Shown: positions 28,484-38,843 of the stretch, in pieces | How the letters are laid out: every line of letters begins with the position of its first letter | Position numbering within the stretch: the first letter of the stretch is position 1 | Assembly: GCA_030652475.1 (NCBI GenBank) | Contig: JAUSAO010000116.1 | Span: 27,407-91,406, forward strand | Direction: 5' to 3' | Length of the DNA: 64,000 nucleotides | DNA from: Gallionella sp. | GTDB taxonomy: Bacteria > Pseudomonadota > Gammaproteobacteria > Burkholderiales > Gallionellaceae | Position numbers and translations under genes: made by a program | The notes under the pieces: model-generated | Databases searched by the model: none | What the model was told of the DNA's origin: nothing | What the model saw: the letters and a program-made list of their open reading frames with translations, nothing else

Positions 28484-28508
28484 AAAAAAAGGGGCTTGCG
28501 CCCCTTTT
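28484..28508 (-). terminator. Hairpin with U-run between rpsB and tsf
   Basis: On the minus strand AAAAGGGGC and GCCCCTTTT enclose a GCAA loop and run into seven T. As tsf has no obvious promoter of its own, this is probably a partial terminator adjusting the S2:EF-Ts ratio, as described in E. coli. Confidence 0.85.
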
Positions 28509-28524
28509 CGCGCCTTGATGAAAA

Positions 28525-29259
28525 TTAGGCTGCTTGCTCTGGCTCTTGTTCAGCAACTTGCTGAACCAATTCATTCAATGCCTGCGCACGACCTTCCAGA
28601 ACAGCGTCAGCGATACCGCGGGCATACAAGCGAATCGCCTGAGTAGAGTCATCATTACCAGGAATCACGAAATTCACACCAATCGGTGAATTGTTGGTAT
28701 CAACGATGCCGATCACCGGAATGCCCAGCTTGATTGCCTCAACGATAGCACCCTTCTGGTAACCTACGTCGATAACAAACAAGGCATCTGGCAAAGCGGG
28801 CATATCTTTGATACCACCCAGACTGCGATTCAACTTCTCCAGCTCGCGACTCATCATCAGGGCTTCTTTTTTGGAAAGAGTTTCAGCCGCGCCGTCAGCT
28901 GTCATTGCTTCCAGATCGCGCAGACGCTTGATGGATTGTTGCACTGTCTTGTAGTTGGTCAGCATGCCGCCCAACCAGCGATGATTTACGAACGGGGAAT
29001 TGGCGCGAACGGCTTCTTCCTGAATAATTTCGCGTGCCTGACGCTTGGTTGCCACAAACAGGACAGTGCCTTTTTTTGCGGACAGCTTACGAACGTAGCT
29101 CTCTGCTTCGGCAAAAAGCGCTACGGATTTTTCCAGGTTGATAATATGAATTCTGTTGCGGTGACCGAAGATGTACGGAGCCATCTTTGGATTCCAGAAA
29201 CGTGTTTGGTGACCAAAATGAACACCAGCATCCAGCATTTGACGCATTGTTACAGCCAT
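28525..29259 (-). CDS. rpsB: 30S ribosomal protein S2
   Basis: 244 aa from ATG 29259 ([20 protein letters not shown]) with TAGGA seven bases upstream; the open frame extends further 5' but without homology. [22 protein letters not shown] and [11 protein letters not shown] are typical S2 blocks. It starts the rpsB-tsf pair and has its own promoter and leader. Confidence 0.98.
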   Translation of the reverse strand: MAVTMRQMLDAGVHFGHQTRFWNPKMAPYIFGHRNRIHIINLEKSVALFAEAESYVRKLSAKKGTVLFVATKRQAREIIQEEAVRANSPFVNHRWLGGMLTNYKTVQQSIKRLRDLEAMTADGAAETLSKKEALMMSRELEKLNRSLGGIKDMPALPDALFVIDVGYQKGAIVEAIKLGIPVIGIVDTNNSPIGVNFVIPGNDDSTQAIRLYARGIADAVLEGRAQALNELVQQVAEQEPEQAA

Positions 29260-29431
29260 GACTATTCCTATCGTAAGGGTTAAAACTACCATTCGCCAGC
29301 CTGACTCTTGCGAGCACCCCAACTTGTGCGAACGGGAAATTTGCATCGGCCTATTCCGACGCAACGCGCATTCTAGCACTAATCAACGACTGATCTCAAC
29401 CAAATTACGCCGGGCAGTTCGTGCTATTCAC
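29260..29431 (-). promoter_or_regulatory. rpsB promoter and 5' leader
   Basis: On the minus strand TTGAGA (29394-29399) and TAGAAT (29370-29375) are 18 bp apart, with a GC-rich discriminator GCGCG as in stringently controlled promoters. This predicts a leader of about 100 nt before the ATG. rpsB leaders are the site of S2 autoregulation in several proteobacteria; I infer the same here without having folded it. Confidence 0.6.
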
Positions 29432-30175
29432 CTACTCCATATACATCCCGCCGTTCACATGCAATGTGACACCCGTGATGTAAGCCGCACCAGACCCTGC
29501 CAGGAAGGCCACGGCATTGGCGATGTCGGCGGGTTGTCCGAGACGCTTCAGCGGCACATGCGTGATCAGTTTGGCGCGTTGTTCTTCGCCCAGCGCATGC
29601 GTCATGTCGGTATCGATGAAACCCGGTGCGACGCAGTTAACCGTGATGTTGCGGCTGCCGATTTCCTGCGCGAGCGATTTGGTAAAACCTATCATGCCAG
29701 CCTTGGACGCCGCGTAATTGGACTGCCCTGCATTGCCCATGCTGCCGACCACAGAAGAAATGCTGATGATGCGCCCGCCACGCGCCTTCATCATCGCACG
29801 CAATACCGCACGTGAAAGACGGAACACCGACTTGAGGTTGGTCGCAATCACGTCATCCCACTCTTCGTCAGTCATGCGCGCCAGCAGATTGTCGCGCGTA
29901 ATACCGGCGTTATTCACCAGGATGGATATCTCACCGTATTGCTTGCGCAACTCGCCCAGCACCAGTTCGGTCTGCACGGTATCGTTGACGTTCAGCGCAT
30001 AGCCCTGCCCGGCAACACCGGCTGCCGCCAGATAGTCGCTGATCGCTTGTGCGCCCTTATCGGACGTGGCCGTACCGATCACGGTCGCGTCCAGCCTGCC
30101 CAGTTCCAGCGCGATAGCTTGCCCAATGCCGCGCGATGCGCCCGTCACCAGTGCGATTTGTCCTTGTAGTGTCAT
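29432..30175 (-). CDS. fabG: 3-oxoacyl-ACP reductase FabG
   Basis: 247 aa from ATG 30175; a TTG five codons upstream overlaps the GAGGGAGA ribosome site and is rejected. SDR fold: VTGASRGIGQAIA (NADPH loop, 11-23), NNAG, the catalytic Ser in SISSVVGSMGNAGQ, and YAASKAG. It reduces 3-ketoacyl-ACP. acpP and fabF, which usually follow fabG, are absent; rpsB follows instead. Confidence 0.97.
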   Translation of the reverse strand: MTLQGQIALVTGASRGIGQAIALELGRLDATVIGTATSDKGAQAISDYLAAAGVAGQGYALNVNDTVQTELVLGELRKQYGEISILVNNAGITRDNLLARMTDEEWDDVIATNLKSVFRLSRAVLRAMMKARGGRIISISSVVGSMGNAGQSNYAASKAGMIGFTKSLAQEIGSRNITVNCVAPGFIDTDMTHALGEEQRAKLITHVPLKRLGQPADIANAVAFLAGSGAAYITGVTLHVNGGMYME

Positions 30176-30234
30176 TACGATCTCCCTCAATCAGTAGTAC
30201 GGCATCCTCAGATAATCTCAGGACGAACGAAATA

Positions 30235-31167
30235 TTATGCGAATGCAGTCAAAGCCAGCGTCAGCGCTGCACCATCGTTGATGGCAGACGCCTGCTGGTT
30301 CACGTCTATGCGTTTATTCAGCCCTGCCAGCACTTTACCCGGCGCGCACTCGACGTTATGGGTGATGCCCTGCTTGCCGAATTCCAGCACAGTTTCGACC
30401 CAGCGCACCGGCGAATAAAGCTGGCGCACCAGCGCGTCCTTGATCTTGTCGCCCTCGCTGTATGCCGCGACATCAGCGTTATGCAGCACCGGAACGACTG
30501 GCGACTGCACGGCAACACCCGCCAGATAGTCACGCAATTGCCCGGCAGCGCCCGTGAGCAGACTGCAATGGGACGGCACACTCATCGGCAGCATGATGGC
30601 GCGCTTGGCGCCTTTGCCCTTGGCCAGCTCCATGCCGCGCTCGACAGCGGCGCGATTACCCGCAATCACCACCTGCCCCGGCGAGTTGTAATTCACCGCT
30701 TCCAGCACCTCGCCCTGCGCGCCTTCAAGACACACCGCACGAACCGCCTCATCATCCAGCCCCAGAATCGCCGCGATACCGCCCACCCCTTGCGGCACGG
30801 CCTGCTGCATGCATTCGGCACGATAGCGCACCAGCGGCAGCGCATCGGCGAAGCTCAGCGCACCGGCGGCGACCAGCGCGGTATATTCGCCCAGACTGTG
30901 CCCCGCCATCATTGCGGGCATCGCACCGTTCTGCGACTGCCAGGCGCGATACACCGCGATGCCGGCCGTCAGCATGACAGGCTGCGTGTTTACGGTCGCG
31001 TTCAGTTCGTCATCAGAACCGTCAACAACCAGTTGCCAGATATCCTGCTTCAGAACATCGGAAGCCTCGGTAAACGTGTCGCGCACCACAGAAATATCGG
31101 CATAGCCGTTCATCATGCCGCGCGATTGCGAACCCTGCCCGGGAAATACGAAAGCAAATTTAGTCAT
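30235..31167 (-). CDS. fabD: Malonyl-CoA:ACP transacylase
   Basis: 310 aa. It loads malonyl onto ACP for FabH and elongation. FPGQGSQSRGMM (8-19), the nucleophile in AGHSLGEYTAL (about 89-99), the substrate Arg in VRYRAECMQ, and the His in PSHCSLL are present. 59 bp upstream of fabG; preceded by a repeat-rich gap. Confidence 0.97.
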   Translation of the reverse strand: MTKFAFVFPGQGSQSRGMMNGYADISVVRDTFTEASDVLKQDIWQLVVDGSDDELNATVNTQPVMLTAGIAVYRAWQSQNGAMPAMMAGHSLGEYTALVAAGALSFADALPLVRYRAECMQQAVPQGVGGIAAILGLDDEAVRAVCLEGAQGEVLEAVNYNSPGQVVIAGNRAAVERGMELAKGKGAKRAIMLPMSVPSHCSLLTGAAGQLRDYLAGVAVQSPVVPVLHNADVAAYSEGDKIKDALVRQLYSPVRWVETVLEFGKQGITHNVECAPGKVLAGLNKRIDVNQQASAINDGAALTLALTAFA

Positions 31168-31296
31168 AGAAAAAACAGTCGTTAGTCGTTAGTCGTTAGT
31201 CGTTAGTCGATAAAAGCGGTCGTCAGTAGCCAGTGAAAAAACCGCGTAGCGGACATCTCCAACTAACGTCTATCGACTAGCGTCTATCTACTGCTT
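31168..31296. repeat. Tandem AGTCGTT array and partial inverted copy between fabH and fabD
   Basis: 31177-31210 holds 4.9 copies of AGTCGTT. 31262-31289 holds two near-identical 14-mers (CTAACGTCTATCGA, CTAGCGTCTATCTA) that are largely complementary to the array. TAGTCGTTAGTCGATA pairs with TATCGACTAGCGTCTA at 14 of 16 positions, so the fabH-fabD transcript could form a long stem here. Function unknown. Confidence 0.8.
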
Positions 31297-32256
31297 TTAC
31301 CATTTAAGCAGCACCGCGCCCCAGGTAAACCCGCCACCGATTGCTTCCAGCAACAGGTGCTGCCCAGCTTTAATGCGACCATCGCGCACAGCGGCGTCCA
31401 ATGCCAACGGTATCGACGCGGACGAGGTATTGCCATGCTGTGCGACGGTCACCACCACATTATCCATGCTCAGGCCGAGTTTTTTGGCCGTGGCTTCGAT
31501 AATGCGAATATTAGCCTGGTGCGGCACCAGCCAGTCGATATCAGAACCTTGCAACCCCGTATCTGCCAGCACTTCATCAACCACGCGGCTCAGCACGGTG
31601 ACGGCAAACTTGAATACCGACTGACCTTCCATCTTGATGAAGGGATCGCCCTCCACCACACCATTCCGGATGCTGCCATCCGCTCTCAACAAAGCATGAT
31701 GACGTCCGTCTGAATGTAATTTGGCGGCAATGATTCCCGGTTCTTCGCTGGCCTGCAACACCACCGCACCGGCACCGTCGCCAAACAGCACACAGGTAGT
31801 ACGGTCAGACCAGTCCAGGATACGAGACAGCACTTCGGCACCAACCACCAGCACGTTCCTGGCCTGTCCGCCGCGTATGTATAAGTCGGCCGTGTTCAAC
31901 GCGTAAACGAACCCGCCGCAAACCGCCTGCATATCAAACGCCGCACCTCCACTGGTAATGCCCAGCTTGTCCTGCAAAATACAGGCCGTACTGGGAAACG
32001 TTTTATCCGGTGTCGTGGTGGCAACGATGATCAGATCAATCTCGTCCGCGCTGATACCAGCCATCGCTATGGCACGCAGGCTCGCTTGCAGCGCCAGATC
32101 GCTGGTCATCTCAGCGTCCGATGCGATATGCCGCTCATGGATGCCACTACGCGACACGATCCATTCGTCGGTCGTATCAACGATCTTTTCCAGGTCGAAA
32201 TTACTCAACACTTTGCCTGGCAAATAGCTGCCCGTACCGATTATCTTTGAATACAT
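31297..32256 (-). CDS. fabH: 3-oxoacyl-ACP synthase III
   Basis: 319 aa from ATG 32256, which shares one base with the plsX stop. It starts fatty acid synthesis by condensing acetyl-CoA with malonyl-ACP. Catalytic Cys in [13 protein letters not shown] (about 107-119), His in VPHQANIRI, Asn in [11 protein letters not shown]. Start region [11 protein letters not shown] is typical. Confidence 0.97.
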   Translation of the reverse strand: MYSKIIGTGSYLPGKVLSNFDLEKIVDTTDEWIVSRSGIHERHIASDAEMTSDLALQASLRAIAMAGISADEIDLIIVATTTPDKTFPSTACILQDKLGITSGGAAFDMQAVCGGFVYALNTADLYIRGGQARNVLVVGAEVLSRILDWSDRTTCVLFGDGAGAVVLQASEEPGIIAAKLHSDGRHHALLRADGSIRNGVVEGDPFIKMEGQSVFKFAVTVLSRVVDEVLADTGLQGSDIDWLVPHQANIRIIEATAKKLGLSMDNVVVTVAQHGNTSSASIPLALDAAVRDGRIKAGQHLLLEAIGGGFTWGAVLLKW

Positions 32257-33308
32257 CAGGCGACTCCCTGCTCTGTGTTTTGTCGTTCGGTATGCCACTT
32301 CTCAACATGCTCGCTGATGTGCTGCCACATATTCTCACGCGCTTCTTCTGCTGCCTTTTCGATGGCGCAACGGAATGCAAACACGTCAGCCGAACCGTGG
32401 CTCTTCACGACGATGCCGCGCAAACCCAGAAAGCTCGCGCCATTGTAGCGACGGTGATCCAGTCTGTGTTTGAACGCCTTGAGCACTGGCAACGAGACCA
32501 GTGCGGCGAGTTTGGTATACAGATTCTGCGTAAAGCCTTCCTTCAGGAAGTCGCCCATCATCTTGGCCACACCTTCGGCTGTCTTTAGCGCGACATTGCC
32601 AACAAAACCATCGCATACCACCAGATCGGTGACGCCCTTGAAAATGTCGTTACCCTCGATGTTGCCGTAAAAATTCAAATCGCTGGCACGCAGCAAAACG
32701 GCAGCCTGCTTGACCACCTCGTTGCCTTTGATATCTTCGCTGCCAATATTAAGCAACCCGACCGTGGGGCGGGGCTTATGTTCCAGCGCCGTTACCAGCG
32801 TGGAACCCATCATCGCGAATTGCAACAAATGCTCAGCCGTACAATCGGTATTGGCACCCAGATCGAGCATGCATACCTGCCCTTTTTTGGTTGGCAGATA
32901 CGAAGCGATAGCGGGTCGGTCGATGCCCGGTATGGTTTTCAGCACGTAACGTGCGGTTGCCATCAGCGCGCCGGTATTACCCGCGCTGACACAGGCCGAT
33001 GCCTCGCCGCTCTTGACCAGATTGATGGCCACGCGCATCGAAGAATCCTTTTTACCGCGCAATGCGGATTGCGGCTGCTCATCCATCTCCACCACTTCAG
33101 AGGCCGCATGCACGCGCAGACGCGCACCGAACTGACTGCCCGCCACATCAATACGCAGCGTGCTCAATTCGGCTTCAATAACGTCAGCTTGACCCACCAG
33201 AATGATGGAATCGCGTGGATACTGCTTCAGATACTCAACTGCGGCCGGGATGGTGACCGCGGTACCGTGGTCGCCTCCCATCGCATCTATAGCTAATGTG
33301 ACATCCAC
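32256..33308 (-). CDS. plsX: Phosphate acyltransferase PlsX
   Basis: 350 aa, GTG start at 33308 with AAGGA seven bases upstream. It converts acyl-ACP to acyl-phosphate for PlsY and links fatty acid to phospholipid synthesis. [11 protein letters not shown] (5-15), [20 protein letters not shown] and [12 protein letters not shown] are the family motifs. 33309-33493 (185 bp) upstream carries no gene. Confidence 0.96.
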   Translation of the reverse strand: MDVTLAIDAMGGDHGTAVTIPAAVEYLKQYPRDSIILVGQADVIEAELSTLRIDVAGSQFGARLRVHAASEVVEMDEQPQSALRGKKDSSMRVAINLVKSGEASACVSAGNTGALMATARYVLKTIPGIDRPAIASYLPTKKGQVCMLDLGANTDCTAEHLLQFAMMGSTLVTALEHKPRPTVGLLNIGSEDIKGNEVVKQAAVLLRASDLNFYGNIEGNDIFKGVTDLVVCDGFVGNVALKTAEGVAKMMGDFLKEGFTQNLYTKLAALVSLPVLKAFKHRLDHRRYNGASFLGLRGIVVKSHGSADVFAFRCAIEKAAEEARENMWQHISEHVEKWHTERQNTEQGVA

Positions 33309-33493
33309 TCAGTAATCCTTGGCAATGAAAAGCTCCGAACACAGGCGCGATTGTGCAACAGCAGAAACTCGCACACCCTAAAGATAGCGTCGCTGCATTT
33401 CGAACCGCCTGCACTCATTTTGATGATTTCGGAGAAATTCAGGTCTGACAGAAACGCAGCGGATCATCATGATCGGCTGCGCTGAACAATGAC

Positions 33494-33673
33494 TTATTCG
33501 CCTTTGGTTTTTACTACTTTCTTGCCACGGTAGTAACCGCTTGGGCTGATGTGATGACGCAGATGATTTTCACCCGTAGTCGGCTCAATTGCTGTCGCCG
33601 GGCTAGTCAAAAAATCATGAGCGCGATGCATACCACGCTTGGACGGGGACTTCTTATTCTGCTGAACTGCCAT
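33494..33673 (-). CDS. rpmF: 50S ribosomal protein L32
   Basis: 59 aa: [20 protein letters not shown] at the start, then [18 protein letters not shown]. This is the zinc-less betaproteobacterial form (HHISPSG in place of the Cys ribbon). It lies between yceD and plsX, the conserved yceD-rpmF-plsX-fab order. Confidence 0.97.
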   Translation of the reverse strand: MAVQQNKKSPSKRGMHRAHDFLTSPATAIEPTTGENHLRHHISPSGYYRGKKVVKTKGE

Positions 33674-33698
33674 GCTATTACTCCTTGGATAAATCTAA

Positions 33699-34193
33699 TT
33701 AATTACGTTTCAATTTCTCTAAAACTGCAAAAGGATGTTTATTCTCCTTCTGCCTGTTTCCACCCTCTGTCAGCTGACAAGCCCCTGATTCGTGCCTGGG
33801 GGCGATTGGCAGACTCAACAAAATTTCTTCTTCCAGCAGAGCCGGCACATCCAGATGCGCATCTGCCAGAATACGATCAAACTCTTCTTGGTCATCGTCC
33901 TGTGCATCCAACCCATCCTGATCGCATAACATCAGGCGCGCATCATGCTGTATCACATAATCCATACCCTGCAGGCAACGCTGGCAACGCAACTGACACT
34001 TCCCATACATGCTGATTTCCAGCATGGGATTACCCTGGGCATCCAGGCTACCTTGCACGGTATAACGCAGGGCACCCTGCGAATTATCCAGCACATCCAG
34101 CAAACGTGGCAGCTCGACAAAAGGCACTTCCGCGTCTATTTGCTTGCCGTTGCGGGCGAAATCCAGGCTATCAATGAAAGGTCGTGCGTACAT
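33699..34193 (-). CDS. yceD: YceD/DUF177 family protein
   Basis: 164 aa. The Cys pattern CQLRCQRCLQ (about 66-75) and acidic DGLDAQDDDQEEFDR segment followed by LLEEEILLSLPIAPRH are diagnostic. The family is linked with 23S rRNA accumulation/ribosome assembly in plants and bacteria and is almost always next to rpmF, as here (25 bp). Divergent from maf. Confidence 0.93.
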   Translation of the reverse strand: MYARPFIDSLDFARNGKQIDAEVPFVELPRLLDVLDNSQGALRYTVQGSLDAQGNPMLEISMYGKCQLRCQRCLQGMDYVIQHDARLMLCDQDGLDAQDDDQEEFDRILADAHLDVPALLEEEILLSLPIAPRHESGACQLTEGGNRQKENKHPFAVLEKLKRN

Positions 34194-34249
34194 GAGCCGC
34201 GCATGATATATTTTTCAAGGCATTCTGTCAAAAAACGTAAGGAATATCG

Positions 34250-34834
34250 TTGAATTCACCATTACTTGTATTAGCCTCTACCTCCCCATACCGCTGCGAA
34301 CTGCTAAAACGGTTACAACTGCCCTTTACCACGGCGGCTCCCGATGTGGACGAAACGCCGTTAGCCGATGAAGCCGCACGCGACACTTCACTGCGACTAT
34401 CGCAGAAAAAGGCACATGCCGTGGCGCTCGACTACCCCGACGCCCTGATTATCGGTTCCGATCAGGTGGCCCTGCTGGAAGGCCGACAACTCGGCAAGCC
34501 GCTCACTCACGACAATGCTGTCGCGCAGCTACGCACGATGCGCGGCAAGACCACCTGTTTTTATACCGCACTGGCCCTGCTGAACAGCAAGACGGGGCGT
34601 ATGCAAACCGAAGTTGCGGAAAATTTTGTCACCCTGCGCGAGCTGAGCGATGCGGAGATTGAAGGCTATTTGCGCAAGGAACAACCTTACAACTGCGCTG
34701 GCAGTGCGAAATCAGAAGGACTGGGCATCGCGCTGATGAGCAGCATGAGCGGTGACGACCCGAATGCACTGATCGGCCTGCCGCTCATATTGCTGATTGA
34801 AATGCTGCGCCGCGAAAACGTAAGGATATTCTGA
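34250..34834 (+). CDS. maf: Maf-family nucleotide pyrophosphatase (YceF type)
   Basis: 194 aa with a TTG start at 34250 preceded by AAGGA; no ATG or GTG fits. [14 protein letters not shown] (6-19), PDVDETP (31-37) and [12 protein letters not shown] are the Maf signatures; the DVDE and SDQVA forms suggest the YceF (m7GTP) subgroup. It removes modified nucleotides from the pool. One base separates it from the next gene, so the two are co-transcribed. Confidence 0.94.
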   Translation: MNSPLLVLASTSPYRCELLKRLQLPFTTAAPDVDETPLADEAARDTSLRLSQKKAHAVALDYPDALIIGSDQVALLEGRQLGKPLTHDNAVAQLRTMRGKTTCFYTALALLNSKTGRMQTEVAENFVTLRELSDAEIEGYLRKEQPYNCAGSAKSEGLGIALMSSMSGDDPNALIGLPLILLIEMLRRENVRIF

Positions 34835-34835
34835 C

Positions 34836-35558
34836 ATGACAAACGCCACAGGCACGCTGTATCTCATTCCCTGCACGCTGGGCGACACGCCTGCCGAGCA
34901 GGTATTGCCACAACACGTCATCAATATTGCGCGTAGTCTGCAACATTACGTGGTGGAACAAGCCAGGACATCGCGACAGTTTCTCTCCGCGCTAAAACAC
35001 CAACAACCGATACAGTCGCTGCACTTTGCGCTGCTCAACGAGCACACCGAAGCACGCGAACTGCCTACGTTGCTGGCGCCACTGCTGGCGGGGCACGATG
35101 TCGGCCTCATTTCCGAAGCAGGCTGCCCCGGCATCGCCGATCCAGGTGCTGAACTGGTCGATCTGGCGCATCGCAAGGGCATCCGCGTCGTGCCGCTGGT
35201 CGGCCCTTCCTCCATCCTGATGGCATTGATGGCATCCGGCATGAACGGACAGTGCTTTGCCTTTCACGGCTACCTGCCCAAAGAAGAGCCGGAACGGAAC
35301 AAGGCGATTTCCAGATTTGAAACGGAATCCACCCAGCGCAACCAAACCCAGCTATTCATAGAAACGCCGTACCGCAATGAAAAGCTGTTCGCCGCACTGC
35401 TGACACAGTGCCGCCCGCAAACGCTGCTGTGCGTCGCCACCGACATCAGCCTGCCAAGCGAGCAGATACAGACGCGCACCATCGCGCAATGGAAAACCCA
35501 GCCCGTCCCACAACTCAATAAACGCCCCAGCCTGTTTTTACTGCTGGCCGGCCGCTAA
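34836..35558 (+). CDS. SAM-dependent methyltransferase, tetrapyrrole methylase (RsmI-like) fold
   Basis: 240 aa of the TP_methylase family. LYLIPCTLGDTP (8-19), ISEAGCPGIADPG (about 91-103, cf. AGTPGISDPG of RsmI), VVPLVGPSSILMALMASG and FHGYLP are present. Close to RsmI, which methylates 16S rRNA C1402, but shorter and divergent, so the substrate is not assigned. Between maf and dksA on the plus strand. Confidence 0.9.
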   Translation: MTNATGTLYLIPCTLGDTPAEQVLPQHVINIARSLQHYVVEQARTSRQFLSALKHQQPIQSLHFALLNEHTEARELPTLLAPLLAGHDVGLISEAGCPGIADPGAELVDLAHRKGIRVVPLVGPSSILMALMASGMNGQCFAFHGYLPKEEPERNKAISRFETESTQRNQTQLFIETPYRNEKLFAALLTQCRPQTLLCVATDISLPSEQIQTRTIAQWKTQPVPQLNKRPSLFLLLAGR

Positions 35559-35644
35559 TATGGCTTTTTCAACTTATTTAGTTGCCAATAAACCCGCTAT
35601 CTGGTATTAAAGCGGACTTAATTTTTTCACGTTGGAGAAGTGCA

Positions 35645-36067
35645 ATGTCGGTATTATCAAACAAACCCATCGCGCCCTATCAAGCAAAGGATGGCGAGGA
35701 GTACATGAACCCGCAGCAACGCGAACATTTTCGCCGCGTCCTGAACGACATCAAGTCCGGCTTAGGCGAGGATATTGACCGCACCGTTCACACCATGCAG
35801 GAAGAAGCCACGGTATTTGCCGACCCGAACGACAGAGCGACGCAGGAATCCGACATCAGTCTGGAACTGCGCAACCGCGACCGCGAACGCAAGCTGATCA
35901 AAAAAATTGATGAGATGATAAGCAGAATTAACGCAGACGATTATGGCTACTGCGACAATTGCGGCATTGAAATCGGCCTGGGTCGCCTTGAAGCAAGGCC
36001 CACCGCCACGAAATGCATAGACTGCAAATCACTGGATGAAATCCGTGAAAAGCAAATGGCCAAATAA
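35645..36067 (+). CDS. dksA: RNA polymerase-binding transcription factor DksA
   Basis: 140 aa from ATG 35645, with TTGGAGAA upstream; 35582 is the start of an open extension without homology. A coiled coil (about 35-100) carries the tip Asp in EEATVFADPNDRAT, and a four-Cys zinc finger CDNC...CIDC lies near 106-130. It acts with ppGpp on rRNA and amino acid promoters. An intrinsic terminator follows at 36143. Confidence 0.97.
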   Translation: MSVLSNKPIAPYQAKDGEEYMNPQQREHFRRVLNDIKSGLGEDIDRTVHTMQEEATVFADPNDRATQESDISLELRNRDRERKLIKKIDEMISRINADDYGYCDNCGIEIGLGRLEARPTATKCIDCKSLDEIREKQMAK

Positions 36068-36142
36068 TTAGTCAGCTGTTTATGCAAGGTTGATGTCCAG
36101 CGGGCATCAACTCGAAAAAGAAAATGACTTAATGCGCCCATT

Positions 36143-36171
36143 AAAAACCCGACTCAACGAGCGGGTTTTTT
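36143..36171 (+). terminator. dksA terminator
   Basis: AAAAACCCG(A)CTC and GAGCGGGTTTTTT pair around AAC, ending in six T on the plus strand, 76 bp after the dksA stop. Confidence 0.9.
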
Positions 36172-36275
36172 CACTTTGGCTACGCGCTTCGCGACTAAAG
36201 ATAATTCCTCGCAAACACGATTTAATCAGCGTTTTCTTAGTGAATAAATCAGCATCATTTGGATTCGCACCCAAT

Positions 36276-36301
36276 AAAAAACCCGCCGAAGCGGGTTTTT
36301 T
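36276..36301 (-). terminator. pnp terminator (bidirectional)
   Basis: AAAAAACCCGC and GCGGGTTTTTT flank CGAA (a TTCG tetraloop on the minus strand). It lies 19 bp after the pnp stop and could also act as back-up for dksA. The 252 bp between dksA and pnp hold only these two hairpins. Confidence 0.93.
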
Positions 36302-36319
36302 ATTTACATCAAGTACTGC

Positions 36320-38425
36320 TTACTCGGCAATCGAAGCGCCATTCGGTTCAGGCGCAACCAACAATGCCTTCATCGAGAGCTTCATGCGGCCTCTGTCATC
36401 CATCTCCAGCAGCTTCACACGCACTACCTGACCTTCTTTGAGGTAGTCACCCACGCTGTTTACGCGCTCGTGTGCGATCTGGGAGATATGCAGCAAACCG
36501 TCTTTACCCGGCAGGATATTAATTAACGCGCCGAAGTCGAGCAATTTGACTACCGGACCTTCGTAGATCTTGCCTACTTCAACGTCCATCGCGATATCTT
36601 CGATGCGCTTCTTGGCCAACTCACCTGCTTCTCCGTTCACGCTGGAGATGGTGATGTTGCCAGCGTCATCGATATCAATCGTTGTGCCGGTTTCTTCGGT
36701 CAAGGCACGGATAACCGCACCGCCTTTACCGATTACGTCACGGATTTTTTCAGGATTGATCTTCATCTTGATCATGCGCGGTGCGAACTCGGACAATTCG
36801 CTGCGTGCGCCGGACAGGGATTCCGTCATCAGACCGAGGATGTGCAAGCGGCCTTCGCGCGCCTGGCTCAATGCAGCCTGCATGATGTCGCGTGTGATGC
36901 CGTTGATTTTGATATCCATCTGCAACGCGGTAATTCCGGTTTCGGAACCTGCCACCTTGAAGTCCATATCGCCCAGATGATCTTCATCACCCAGAATATC
37001 GGTCAACACGGCGAAACGATTGCCTTCCTTGATCAGACCCATCGCGATACCCGCAACATGCGCCTTGAGAGGCACACCGGCATCCAGCATAGACAGGCAA
37101 CCGCCACACACGGAAGCCATAGAGCTGGAACCATTCGACTCGGTAATTTCAGAGACAATACGAATCGCGTAACCGAAATCCTCTTCATCCGGCAGCACGG
37201 CAACCAGCGCACGCTTGGCCAGACGACCATGACCGATTTCACGACGCTTGGGTGTACCTACGCGGCCTGTTTCACCAGTAGCGTACGGAGGAAAATTGTA
37301 ATGCAGCATGAAGCGGTCGGAAAACTCGCCTTGCAGCGCATCAACCTTCTGTGCATCACGCATGCTGCCCAGTGTCGCTACAACGACAGCCTGAGTCTCA
37401 CCACGCGTAAACAAGGCGGAACCGTGCGTGCGCGGCAATACGCTGTTGCGTATGGTGATTTGACGAACGGTGCGCGTATCGCGACCATCGATGCGCGGCT
37501 CACCGCTGAGAATCTGTCCACGTACAATCTTGGCTTCCAGCGCGCCGAACAATTCATTGACGTGATTTTTTTCGATATCAGCTGATACCGCAGCCATGAC
37601 TTTGTCGTGAATAGCAGAAAGTGCATGCGTGCGTTCCTGCTTGGAACGAATCGAATACGCCTGTTGCAAGTCAGCTTCAGCGAGTTCTGCGATCTGAGCG
37701 ATCAGAGCCTCGTCCTTGGCAGGGGCAACCCAATCCCATGCCGGCGCGCCAACCGCATCCACCATTTCGTTGATAGCCTGAATCACCACCTGGAATTGCT
37801 CGTGACCGAACATTACCGCGCCGAGCATCACTTCTTCGGACAATTGCTGGGCTTCGGACTCAACCATCAGCACTGCACGGTCCGTACCGGCAACAACCAG
37901 ATCCATTTGCGATGTTTTCAGCTCAGTCGCTGTCGGGTTAAGCAAATACTGGCCATCAACATAACCTACGCGAGCCGCGCCGATGGGGCCATCGAAAGGA
38001 ATGCCGGACAGCGCCAATGCAGCGGATGCACCGATCAAAGCCGGAATATCAGCGTCAATTTCGCTGTCCGAGGACATAACCGTCGCAACGATTTGCACCT
38101 CATTGTAAAAACTCTCCGGGAACAGCGGACGAAGCGGACGATCGATCAGGCGCGATGTCAGCACCTCCTTCTCACTGGGACGTCCTTCGCGCTTGAAGAA
38201 GCTGCCCGGAATCTTGCCGGCAGCGTATGTTTTCTCCATATAATCAACGGTAAGCGGGAAGAAATCCTGTTCAGGCTTGGCATTTTTTCGCCCAACCACG
38301 GTGACCAGCACCACGGTATCATCCAGACTGACCAGAACCGCACCGCTTGCCTGACGTGCGATCTCGCCCGTTTCAAGCGTAAGCTGATGCTTACCAAATG
38401 CTAATGTTTTCTTTAAGTAACTCAC
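36320..38425 (-). CDS. pnp: Polyribonucleotide nucleotidyltransferase
   Basis: 701 aa, GTG start at 38425 with AGAGG six bases upstream. 3'-5' phosphorolytic exoribonuclease of the degradosome. Two RNase PH domains (about 10-225 and 310-540; [20 protein letters not shown] in the first, [12 protein letters not shown] in the second), KH domain ([14 protein letters not shown], about 560) and S1 domain at the end ([19 protein letters not shown]). Follows rpsO by 100 bp. Confidence 0.98.
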   Translation of the reverse strand: MSYLKKTLAFGKHQLTLETGEIARQASGAVLVSLDDTVVLVTVVGRKNAKPEQDFFPLTVDYMEKTYAAGKIPGSFFKREGRPSEKEVLTSRLIDRPLRPLFPESFYNEVQIVATVMSSDSEIDADIPALIGASAALALSGIPFDGPIGAARVGYVDGQYLLNPTATELKTSQMDLVVAGTDRAVLMVESEAQQLSEEVMLGAVMFGHEQFQVVIQAINEMVDAVGAPAWDWVAPAKDEALIAQIAELAEADLQQAYSIRSKQERTHALSAIHDKVMAAVSADIEKNHVNELFGALEAKIVRGQILSGEPRIDGRDTRTVRQITIRNSVLPRTHGSALFTRGETQAVVVATLGSMRDAQKVDALQGEFSDRFMLHYNFPPYATGETGRVGTPKRREIGHGRLAKRALVAVLPDEEDFGYAIRIVSEITESNGSSSMASVCGGCLSMLDAGVPLKAHVAGIAMGLIKEGNRFAVLTDILGDEDHLGDMDFKVAGSETGITALQMDIKINGITRDIMQAALSQAREGRLHILGLMTESLSGARSELSEFAPRMIKMKINPEKIRDVIGKGGAVIRALTEETGTTIDIDDAGNITISSVNGEAGELAKKRIEDIAMDVEVGKIYEGPVVKLLDFGALINILPGKDGLLHISQIAHERVNSVGDYLKEGQVVRVKLLEMDDRGRMKLSMKALLVAPEPNGASIAE

Positions 38426-38493
38426 GATAGACCTCTTTCAGGCTTGCATGACACGCAATCGCATCACACGAAAATAGACAGGACAAAATGACA

Positions 38494-38513
38494 CGGGTCG
38501 CAATCGCGACCCG
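38494..38513 (-). terminator. Hairpin between rpsO and pnp
   Basis: CGGGTCGC and GCGACCCG form a perfect 8-bp stem with a 4-base loop. Only a short T stretch follows on the minus strand, so it is a weak terminator or an RNA processing site, as in the E. coli rpsO-pnp intercistronic region. Confidence 0.65.
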
Positions 38514-38525
38514 CTTGATATATGA

Positions 38526-38795
38526 CTACTTACGAATTGCCAAGCGCTTAATCAGAATTTGGTAACCGGCTTCGTTCTTGCTCCTGAGGTAATCGAGCAG
38601 CTTGCGACGACGACTAACCAGACGCAACAGACCGCGACGGGAATGGTGATCTTTGGCGTGATCTTTAAAATGATCTGTCAGATAAGTGATCCGTGCGGTA
38701 ATCAAAGCCACTTGCACTTCCGGGGAACCCGTGTCTGCTGCGGCACGTTGATAGTCTGTAACGATTTGCGCTTTTTGCGCGGCGGTAATTGCCAT
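38526..38795 (-). CDS. rpsO: 30S ribosomal protein S15
   Basis: 89 aa, standard length. [14 protein letters not shown] (23-36), [19 protein letters not shown] and RRRKLLDYL are conserved rRNA-binding segments. 48 bp after truB in the rbfA-truB-rpsO-pnp order. Confidence 0.98.
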   Translation of the reverse strand: MAITAAQKAQIVTDYQRAAADTGSPEVQVALITARITYLTDHFKDHAKDHHSRRGLLRLVSRRRKLLDYLRSKNEAGYQILIKRLAIRK

Positions 38796-38843
38796 TGGTT
38801 TTGCTCTCCTAAAAAAAGTTTCGTATTGTAACCTTGAATACCA

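Noticed and set aside
36090..36431. 113-codon plus-strand ORF between dksA and pnp
   Set aside because: It runs through two intrinsic terminators and into the antisense of pnp, has no ribosome site and resembles no family.
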